DNA of 64,000 nucleotides from JBBUX01 sp037445775 (GTDB taxonomy: Bacteria; Actinomycetota; Coriobacteriia; Anaerosomatales; PHET01), in the NCBI GenBank assembly GCA_037445775.1, contig JBBIJX010000001.1:1-64000 (forward strand), written 5' to 3'. Positions 57,922-64,000 of the stretch are shown piece by piece. The notes under the pieces are model-generated. The model was not told the DNA's origin, searched no databases, and saw nothing but the letters and a program-made list of their open reading frames with translations. Numbering within the stretch: the stretch's first letter is position 1; each line of letters begins with the position of its first letter. Made by a program: the position numbers and the translations under genes.

Positions 57922-57951
57922 GAGATTTCTCCTAACCATCGAACCGGCCGT

Positions 57952-58824
57952 CTAGACGAGTCCGGCGCCCTCGACTACTCGAACGAAGGCCTCGTCGTTG
58001 CCGAGCGGCATGATGTGCACGCCGTCGACGGCGCCCCTGAGCGACTCAACCTGCTCGGTCGCGAGCACGATCGCCTCCTCGAGCGGATCGACCGCGTCCT
58101 CGATGCGCCGCGCGATCGCCTCCGGCACCATGAGCCCCGCGAGCCGCTCGTTGATGAAGCGGATGACACGCGGGCTCTTGAGCAGCAGCACACCAGCGAT
58201 CACCTTCGCCCCCGCCTCCCGAAGCTCAGTCGCATGCTCCGTGAAGACATCGACGTCCATTACCGCCTGCGTCTGGAAGAACACGGCGCCCGCCGCGATC
58301 TTCTGCAGCGCACGCTCGCGGGCGACGTCCCACGGCTCGGCCTCGGGGAAGGCCGCGGCGCCGATGAAGAGGTTGGTGCTCCCGTCGATCGGCGTCCCGT
58401 TCATGTCCACCCCGTCGTTCAAGCCGGACGCCACGGCGAGGAGCTGCGTCGAGTCGATGTCGAAGACTCCCTTCGCCTTCGGGTGGTCACCACAGCGCGG
58501 ATCGTCGCCGGTCACGATCAGCACGTTCTCGAGCCCAAGGGTCGAGGCCGCAAGCAGGTCGCTCTGCAGCGCGAGGCGGTTTCGATCCCGGCACGTCTGC
58601 TGGAGGATCGGCTCGGAGCCGACGTCGAGCACCGCTCGGGACGCCGCAAGCGAGCTCACATGCAGCGTCGCCCCCTGGTTGTCCGTGACGTTGATGGCGT
58701 GGCAGTACGGGGCGAGCCGCTCCACGCTTGCGAGCATCGCGGACAGGTCGGTCCCGTGCGGCGGGCCGACCTCGCCCGTGATGACGAACTCACCGAGATT
58801 GAGCGCGTCCGCAAGCTTGCTCAC
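57952..58824 (-). CDS. metF: Methylenetetrahydrofolate reductase, catalytic subunit
   Basis: A 290-residue TIM-barrel flavoprotein that makes 5-methyl-THF from methylene-THF. The start FVITGEVGPPHGTDLSAM with the conserved acid, and QQTCRDRNRLALQSDLLAASTLGLENVLIVTGDDP (core CRDRNR and TGDDP), are typical of MetF. The GTG start overlaps the metV stop (GTGA). In acetogens and other anaerobes MetF with MetV forms the reductase that feeds methyl groups to corrinoid proteins. Confidence 0.93.
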   Translation of the reverse strand: MSKLADALNLGEFVITGEVGPPHGTDLSAMLASVERLAPYCHAINVTDNQGATLHVSSLAASRAVLDVGSEPILQQTCRDRNRLALQSDLLAASTLGLENVLIVTGDDPRCGDHPKAKGVFDIDSTQLLAVASGLNDGVDMNGTPIDGSTNLFIGAAAFPEAEPWDVARERALQKIAAGAVFFQTQAVMDVDVFTEHATELREAGAKVIAGVLLLKSPRVIRFINERLAGLMVPEAIARRIEDAVDPLEEAIVLATEQVESLRGAVDGVHIMPLGNDEAFVRVVEGAGLV

Positions 58825-59486
58825 GCGCGGCCCCGTGCTTTCTCGCGCAGATCAAGCGCACCCGGCTTGAGCTTGGCCGAATAGTCCTTCGGCGGCACCG
58901 CTCCGGGAACGGGACGGCCCTGCTTGGCAAGGCGACGCCGTATCCGGACGTGTGTACACTCGCGGTCAGCAAGAACTTCGCACTTCCCGTCCCACATGCC
59001 GCCACACGGGCCGTTCAGAAGCCCCTTCGGACACGTCGTCACGGGGCAGATGCCGGCCGACAGGTCGAGCACGCACTCGCCGCACGTCTGGCATCGCTCC
59101 TCGAAGATGCCGGCGCGGATGACGTTTCCCAGAAACGCGCTCTCAAGCCCGGGGAAGACGGGCTTGTCGACGCTGTCTGCAACGGTTTGGACGCCCGCCC
59201 CGCACGACAGCACGACGAGCGCGTCTGCCGCCTCGATCTCTCCTACGCGCTTGCGCGCTTCGAGCTTGGTGCCACCGAGATGGCATGCGACTTCGCCCAC
59301 CGCCCAGCCGGTGACCGCGTAGCCGTCCTCCTCAAGCCGTGCCGCGGCTTCGATGAGCTCACGTTCGCCACCGGTCTTGGCGACCGTCGCGCACTGCCCG
59401 CATCCCACAAGAAAGACACGCCTGGCCGAGATAGACTCCAGGTTCGCCCGGATTCTCGCCCAGTCGCGTGGCTTCGTGATGATCAT
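58821..59486 (-). CDS. metV: MetV, methylenetetrahydrofolate reductase iron-sulfur/zinc subunit
   Basis: A 221-residue cysteine-rich protein of the MetV type. The motifs VGCGQCATVAKTGG, SCGAGVQTVAD and, in the C-terminal half, CQTCGECVLDLSAGICPVTTCPKGLLNGPCGG provide many cluster ligands (key parts CQTCGEC, CPVTTCPKG and NGPCGG). MetV is the partner of MetF in anaerobes with a Wood-Ljungdahl-type folate branch. It is coupled to metF by a four-base overlap and lies 128 bp after metH. Confidence 0.92.
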   Translation of the reverse strand: MIITKPRDWARIRANLESISARRVFLVGCGQCATVAKTGGERELIEAAARLEEDGYAVTGWAVGEVACHLGGTKLEARKRVGEIEAADALVVLSCGAGVQTVADSVDKPVFPGLESAFLGNVIRAGIFEERCQTCGECVLDLSAGICPVTTCPKGLLNGPCGGMWDGKCEVLADRECTHVRIRRRLAKQGRPVPGAVPPKDYSAKLKPGALDLREKARGRA

Positions 59487-59614
59487 CGATCATGCCTCCG
59501 AGTACTTCGGCCGCACGCTCCGCGCGCGAGGTCTCGCCACGATACCTGTTCCCGAAGCCACGCGGCAAACCACGGAGACGGACGTCAAGCGACGCATGCG
59601 GGCGCTCGGAAACC

Positions 59615-62068
59615 CTACCCGCCGAGTACTGCCCGGACCGCCTCGACACAACCCGGAGCGTCCGCGGCGTACCCGGCCCCCACCTGCGCGGCCCACTCGC
59701 CGGTGACGACAGCACCGCCAACGAAGACAGGTACGTCCGAACGGGCCTCGCGCAACGCATGGACGGTATCGCGCATCGCGGGCAGCGTGGTGGTCATGAG
59801 CGCGGACAGGCACACGGCGTCAGCCGGCTCACTCGCCGCGACCACGACACCCGGCTCGACGTCCACCCCTAGGTCGTCCACGTCGAATCCCTGGCTCTCC
59901 AGAAGCGAGACGCATATGTCCTTGCCTATCGAGTGTATGTCGCCCTTCACGGTGGCGAACACGACCCGGCCCGCCGAAACCGACGCGTCATCGGGCAGGT
60001 GCTCGCGCACCCGCGCCACAGCGGCCTTCATCGCGTCGGCCGCGACCATCAGCTGCGGCAGGAAGACCTCGCCGCGACCGTATGCGTCACCGAGGCGCTG
60101 GATCGCCGGCGTAAGCACGGCACCGATCACGTCCTCGGGCCGCACCCCGGCGGCGATGACCGCGTCCGCGAGCGCGGGCGCGGTCTCGGCGTCTCCGCGC
60201 AGGACGGCGGCTTCGAGCGCGTCGCGCGGGTCGGCCTGCGCGGAGGCGCCGTCCGGCGTGCCGTCGGCACCACTCTCGGCGACGTCTGTGCCCGCCGCGG
60301 CACGCCGCATCGCCGCCTCGTACGCCGTCTGCCACGCGGGCCACGCCACACCGTGCGCATCGGCATCCACGCCAGCAGAGCGCACCTGGTTGGCGAGACG
60401 CACCGCCTCCATCACCACGTGGTCGTTCGGGTTCGCGATAGCGGCGTCCAGACCGGCTGCGGCCCCTGCCCCGAGGAACGCGGCGTTGAGCAGAGGCCGG
60501 TCCGGGAGTCCGTGGCTCACGTTGCTCACGCCGAGGACCGTCGTCAGGCCGGCCTCGCGCGCGCGACGGGTGACCTCGATCGTCGTCGCCGGAGCGTTCT
60601 CGTCAGTCGCGGCGGTCATGACGAGCGCGTCTACCACGAGGTCGCGCTCGTGAACGCCCGCCGCCCGCGCAGCGTCGCGTATGCGCCCGACGATCGCCAT
60701 GCGCCCCTCCGCGTCGTGCGGGATGCCGTCGTCGTCGAGCGCGAGCGCGACGACCGCCGCACCGTACCGGGCGACGAGCGGCAGCACGCCCGCAAGCGAC
60801 TCGTTCCCTCCGTTCACGCTGTTGACAAGCGCCTTGCCGGGATAGGTCCTCAGCGCCTCCTCGAGCGCGCGAGTATCGGTGGTGTCAAAGACGAGCGGCA
60901 GATCGGTCGTGGCAGTAGCCGCTCGCACCGCCGCCGGCAGAACCTCGGACGCATCGACACCCGCCGCTCCCACGTTGACGTCGAGCAGGTCAGCGCCGGC
61001 TGCGGCCTGTTCGGCGGCGTAGGCGCGCACAACGCTCATCGAGCCTGCGAGCAGAGAGGCTTTGAGCTCCGGCTTGCCGGTGGGGTTGATGCGCTCGCCG
61101 ATGACCCGCAACGGCGCACGGCGGCCGAGTGTCACGTACCCGCGCGGACCGGCGACGACCGTAGCGCCCGCGAAGCCGCGTCCGGTGACCTCGACGCAGT
61201 CGCGCTCAGAGATCGCGTCAGCGATCGCACCCGTGAACGAAGGTGACGAGCCGCAGCAGGACCCTACGGCTGCGGCGCCCGCCCGCATCGCGGCCTCGGC
61301 GAACGCGCCCATCTCGTCCGGCGTGCCCGGAAAGACCGTGCGACCCTCGCCGTCGAGCGTGGGCATCCCGGCGTTGGGCTGCACGATCACCGGCAGCGTC
61401 GTCGCCGAGACCATGCGCTCGACGAGCGGCAGCATCTGCTCGGGGCCAAGTCCGCAGTTCAGCCCCACCGCGTCGGCGCCGGCCGCCTCGAGGACGATAG
61501 CCGCCGTCTCAGGATCGGTGCCGGACAGGTCCATGCACCCGGAGAGCCCGAAGGTCACGCTCGCGAACACCGGCAGATCCGTCACGCTCTTCGCGGCCAG
61601 CACGCCGCAGCGCACCTCCGAGATGTCGGTGAACGTCTCGAAGAACAGCGCGTCGGGTCCCTCGGCGGCGAGAGCCGCGGCCTGTTCGGCGAAGGCGGCG
61701 AACACCTCGTCGAAGGTCGCAGCACCCAGCGGCTCCATGACGAGCCCGGTGGGACCGAGGTCGCCAAGCACGTGAGCGGCACCGTGACGCTTCGCGCTGC
61801 CAACGGCGGCCCGGTTCAGCTCCTCGACGCGGTCGGCGAGCCCGAACTCGGCGAGCTTGGGGGCGGTACCGCCGAATGTGTTCGTGATGGCGCAGTCGGA
61901 GCCGGCGAGCTTGTAGTAGTTGAGCACCTGCTCCACCATCTCCTGCGCCTGCACGTTCAGGAGCTCTGGGCTCGTCCCTGGCATCATCCCGGCCCGTTGC
62001 AGCATCGTGCCCATAGCGCCGTCGAGCACGAGCATCCGGCGCCCGAGCCGTCGCATGATGTCAGGCAT
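59615..62068 (-). CDS. metH: Cobalamin-dependent methionine synthase without reactivation domain
   Basis: An 817-residue protein with three parts. The homocysteine-binding barrel (about 1-290) has LDGAMGTMLQRAG and the zinc ligands in NCG and GSCCGSSP. The pterin (methyl-THF) domain (about 320-590) has VIGERINPTGKPEL and ADLLDVNVG. The B12 module (about 610-817) has DIHSIGKD with the lower-ligand His. The C-terminal AdoMet domain used for reductive reactivation in E. coli MetH is missing, as in many anaerobes, so a separate activase would be needed. The ATG at 62068 overlaps the preceding gene's stop. With MetF and MetV it completes methionine synthesis. Confidence 0.93.
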   Translation of the reverse strand: MPDIMRRLGRRMLVLDGAMGTMLQRAGMMPGTSPELLNVQAQEMVEQVLNYYKLAGSDCAITNTFGGTAPKLAEFGLADRVEELNRAAVGSAKRHGAAHVLGDLGPTGLVMEPLGAATFDEVFAAFAEQAAALAAEGPDALFFETFTDISEVRCGVLAAKSVTDLPVFASVTFGLSGCMDLSGTDPETAAIVLEAAGADAVGLNCGLGPEQMLPLVERMVSATTLPVIVQPNAGMPTLDGEGRTVFPGTPDEMGAFAEAAMRAGAAAVGSCCGSSPSFTGAIADAISERDCVEVTGRGFAGATVVAGPRGYVTLGRRAPLRVIGERINPTGKPELKASLLAGSMSVVRAYAAEQAAAGADLLDVNVGAAGVDASEVLPAAVRAATATTDLPLVFDTTDTRALEEALRTYPGKALVNSVNGGNESLAGVLPLVARYGAAVVALALDDDGIPHDAEGRMAIVGRIRDAARAAGVHERDLVVDALVMTAATDENAPATTIEVTRRAREAGLTTVLGVSNVSHGLPDRPLLNAAFLGAGAAAGLDAAIANPNDHVVMEAVRLANQVRSAGVDADAHGVAWPAWQTAYEAAMRRAAAGTDVAESGADGTPDGASAQADPRDALEAAVLRGDAETAPALADAVIAAGVRPEDVIGAVLTPAIQRLGDAYGRGEVFLPQLMVAADAMKAAVARVREHLPDDASVSAGRVVFATVKGDIHSIGKDICVSLLESQGFDVDDLGVDVEPGVVVAASEPADAVCLSALMTTTLPAMRDTVHALREARSDVPVFVGGAVVTGEWAAQVGAGYAADAPGCVEAVRAVLGG

Positions 62069-62459
62069 CGCTGCCGCCCGCCTTCCCTTCGTCGCCTTGC
62101 GCACGTCCGTCGGCGGCAATCTCGTCGCCCCTGGCCCGGCCCACGGAGTAACTCGTAGCCATGATCCACATCGCCACGACCCACATGAAGCCCAGCACGC
62201 CCATCTCCACAAGCGGACCGGCACCGTACGCGTCGGTGAACGCCCCCCACTCGCCGGTCGCGACCCCATAGGCGACGCATGCCCCAAGCGCGACCGCGAA
62301 CGCGAGCGAACAGCCCCGCGTGTACTTGAGCGCCGCCCGCCCCCCGCGGCGCGCTCCAACGACGAACGCACCGGTGAAAGCGAGCCCACCGAGCATCGTC
62401 ACGACGAAGCCGAGTTGCACGAACGCGAACGTCCACATACGTTCGTAGCCGAAGTGCAC
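62061..62459 (-). CDS. Three-helix membrane protein of unknown function
   Basis: A 132-residue protein with three predicted transmembrane segments (about 8-32, 44-66 and 78-100) and a charged cytoplasmic tail. The GTG at 62459 has GAGGAAGG just upstream, and the stop overlaps the metH start. It lies between the NIL-ferredoxin and metH genes in one compact operon, so it may take part in sulfur or methyl metabolism, perhaps as a membrane anchor or transporter part. I do not recognise a family. Confidence 0.65.
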   Translation of the reverse strand: MHFGYERMWTFAFVQLGFVVTMLGGLAFTGAFVVGARRGGRAALKYTRGCSLAFAVALGACVAYGVATGEWGAFTDAYGAGPLVEMGVLGFMWVVAMWIMATSYSVGRARGDEIAADGRAQGDEGKAGGSDA

Positions 62460-62493
62460 GCGTCCTTCCTCTCTCGCGATGCCCGGGGCGTCT

Positions 62494-62895
62494 TCAGAAC
62501 TCCAGCGCGACCGCGCGCCGCGGACAGGCCACGACGCACGCCTCGCAGTAGACGCAGCGGTCCTTGTCGAACACGAGCGTCTCCCCCGACATCGACAGCG
62601 CACGCGGGCCGCACACAGCGGTGCAGAGTCCGCACGTCACGCACGCCTCTTCGTCAAGATGGATGTCGCTCGCCGCCTCATGCACCACGAGTCCCTGCGA
62701 TTCGAGGAACAGCATGGCGTCGCGCAGCGCGTCCTTGCCGCCGCTCACTTCGACGAGCATGCGCCCCTCCTGGCCCGGTTGAATCTGCGCGCGCAGGATG
62801 TTCGGCACGATGTCGAAGTCCTTGACGAGGTGGTAGACGACCGGCTTGAGGGACTGCCGCGGGGGAAACGTGAGATCGAGCCGCTTCCTGGCCAC
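62494..62895 (-). CDS. NIL domain plus 2x[4Fe-4S] ferredoxin protein (homocysteine synthesis partner)
   Basis: A 133-residue protein with an N-terminal NIL domain (about 1-75) and two [4Fe-4S] motifs (Cys 85/88/91/95 and 114/117/120/124). The pairing of a NIL-ferredoxin with a DUF39 protein, as in Methanosarcina MA1822 with MA1821, is linked to homocysteine formation from aspartate semialdehyde and sulfide. The GTG at 62895 has GGAGGAG seven bases upstream and lies one base after the DUF39 stop. It probably carries electrons for the sulfur-transfer step. Confidence 0.88.
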   Translation of the reverse strand: MARKRLDLTFPPRQSLKPVVYHLVKDFDIVPNILRAQIQPGQEGRMLVEVSGGKDALRDAMLFLESQGLVVHEAASDIHLDEEACVTCGLCTAVCGPRALSMSGETLVFDKDRCVYCEACVVACPRRAVALEF

Positions 62896-62896
62896 G

Positions 62897-64000
62897 TCAG
62901 ATCTCCTCCCTCGTGCGCACCTCGAGCGGCTTCGTGGTCTGGTCACCGGGTTGCGGCAGCAACTGCAGCGGTGCGTTGAGCGTGAATCCACGCTCGGCGA
63001 CCCAGGTCTTGAGCTCGGCCGCGATGCGGCGCGCCACGTCGAGCGAGGAGACGGGGCCTGCGGGCACCTTCTTTCCCTCTACCTCGATCTGACCGCTCCG
63101 GAGCTCGGCGTACGTGACGCTCCCGAGCGCGGGGCGCGCGCGGCGCGCGACACCGTAGTCGAAGACGGTCGCTGAGATGTCGGCGTCCGTGAGCGCGAGC
63201 GTAGCAGCGAGGTCATCGTCGAGCACCGGGATCGGGACGCCGATGCCCATGAAGCTCGAGACACCGTAGTTGGTCATCGTCGCTGCGGCATAGTACTCGC
63301 GCCGCGCCTGCTTCAGGTCCGCGATGACCGCGATCGTGCCAGCGGGCTTCACCGGGACTCCGTACTCGTCGCGCTCCTGGTTCGGATTGTGCTGCGTACC
63401 CTCCCAGGCGACGAATCCAGGAGCGCCCGCGACGAAACAGCGGGTCCCGACACCGATCGTCCGATACGTTGGGTCGTTCAGCAGCGGCGATAGCGCTCCC
63501 CCTGAGCAGAACGTCGCGTTGCCGAGACGTGCGTGCAGCGGACCGAGGTAGGTGAAGAGCGTCCGGTCGCTCGAGTTCACAGCCACCGCGTAGTTCTGGT
63601 AGGCGTTGCGCGGGTTGAAGAAGTAAGCCTGGTTGATGTCCTCGAGCGTGACCCACGTGTCGATCTCCGTGCGCGGGTAGCAGTCCGTGCCCGGTCCGGC
63701 AGCCTTGAGCCGGACGGCGTGGCCGCGGATGAGGTCCTCGATGACGTGCGCGCCACCGTACTCGATGCCGCGCGTCCGCGACGGCTCGGTCACGCCCAGG
63801 TAGGTGTCGACGGCCGCCAACCCGCCGCTTGCGGGCACGTCGTTCAGCGTGATCTCCCCCATCTTGATGGGCGGGTCGCTGTGGCCGAAGTTCAACATGA
63901 CACCGCTCGAGCACATCGGTCCGAACGTCCCCGTGGTAACGACATCGACGGTCTTGGCCGCCTTCTTGACGCCGACGTCGGCCGCCAGCTCGCCGAACTC
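62897..64000 (-). CDS. DUF39 homocysteine biosynthesis protein (partial, 5' end beyond the window)
   Basis: The last 367 residues of a DUF39 protein; the frame is open to the window edge, where EFGELAADVGVKKAAKTVDV leads into TTGTFGPMCSSGVMLNFGHSDPPIKMGE. The conserved Cys of GPMCSSG is thought to carry sulfur. Other family blocks are GGAHVIEDLIRGHAVRLKA and GAPGFVAWEGTQHNP. No C-terminal CBS domains are present, unlike some archaeal members. With the NIL-ferredoxin next to it, it should make homocysteine without cysteine or O-acylhomoserine. The N-terminal about 20-30 residues lie outside. Confidence 0.9.
   Translation of the reverse strand, partial: EFGELAADVGVKKAAKTVDVVTTGTFGPMCSSGVMLNFGHSDPPIKMGEITLNDVPASGGLAAVDTYLGVTEPSRTRGIEYGGAHVIEDLIRGHAVRLKAAGPGTDCYPRTEIDTWVTLEDINQAYFFNPRNAYQNYAVAVNSSDRTLFTYLGPLHARLGNATFCSGGALSPLLNDPTYRTIGVGTRCFVAGAPGFVAWEGTQHNPNQERDEYGVPVKPAGTIAVIADLKQARREYYAAATMTNYGVSSFMGIGVPIPVLDDDLAATLALTDADISATVFDYGVARRARPALGSVTYAELRSGQIEVEGKKVPAGPVSSLDVARRIAAELKTWVAERGFTLNAPLQLLPQPGDQTTKPLEVRTREEI

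Overview
The window is high-GC chromosomal DNA densely packed with bacterial genes. Most of them lie on the minus strand in overlapping operons (GTGA, ATGA and TGATG junctions), with short plus-strand interruptions. An actinobacterial-specific DUF2469 protein next to ligA and the gatCAB genes points to Actinomycetota. A hexaheme cytochrome, MetF/MetV-type methylene-THF reductase, a DUF39/NIL-ferredoxin homocysteine module and a NifV/Re-citrate-synthase-like enzyme suggest an anaerobe. A deep-branching Coriobacteriia/Anaerosomatales-like lineage is my inference; no rRNA or tRNA is present to confirm it.

Layout: 1-126 is the 5' end of a group II intron (minus strand), placed just after a terminator-like hairpin. 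194-3467 is a secreted hexaheme cytochrome c plus membrane-anchored NHL and TPR proteins. 3577-14218 is a large amino-acid operon (ilvD-ilvB-ilvN-ilvC-class V aminotransferase-serA-leuA-leuC) with a strong promoter, a perfect palindrome inside that promoter and a ~340-nt structured leader. 14632-18551 carries a TolB-like anchored propeller, an NAD-type isocitrate/homoisocitrate dehydrogenase, an L,D-transpeptidase and a small secreted protein. 18701-21212 (plus strand) is a three-gene surface-acylation cassette: SGNH transferase, MBOAT, and a 40-residue microprotein ending in FIYVDF. 21266-26386 is a giant subtilisin with cell-wall-binding repeats. 26622-30349 is a homocitrate/Re-citrate-synthase-like enzyme with a two-subunit aconitase-family hydro-lyase, whose large subunit appears to start at CTG.

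30580-43099 holds housekeeping and accessory genes: YgjP-like peptidase, RlmKL, NlpC/P60-like hydrolase, NYN protein, GAF/HD-GYP, HIBADH-family dehydrogenase, iron-sulfur flavoprotein, cyclic-2,3-DPG-synthetase-like GTPase and NAD salvage (pncA/pncB). 43267-54413 holds DegV, gatB, a five-PASTA protein, gatA, gatC, a ferredoxin-CPBP fusion, ligA, DUF2469 and UPF0280. 54562-55596 is a diguanylate cyclase with an N-terminal ferritin-like domain. 55657-64000 holds lipA, lpdA, metF, metV, a B12-dependent methionine synthase, a small membrane protein, a NIL-ferredoxin protein and a DUF39 protein cut by the window edge.

How the genes work together: the right-hand cluster can make homocysteine from sulfide (DUF39 plus NIL-ferredoxin) and methylate it using CH3-THF (MetF/MetV, MetH). 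The ilv/leu/ser operon supplies branched-chain precursors and serine. The acylation cassette, the L,D-transpeptidase, the NlpC/P60-like protein and the CWB2 protease all act on the Gram-positive-type envelope. No CRISPR array, insertion sequence, rRNA or tRNA was seen.
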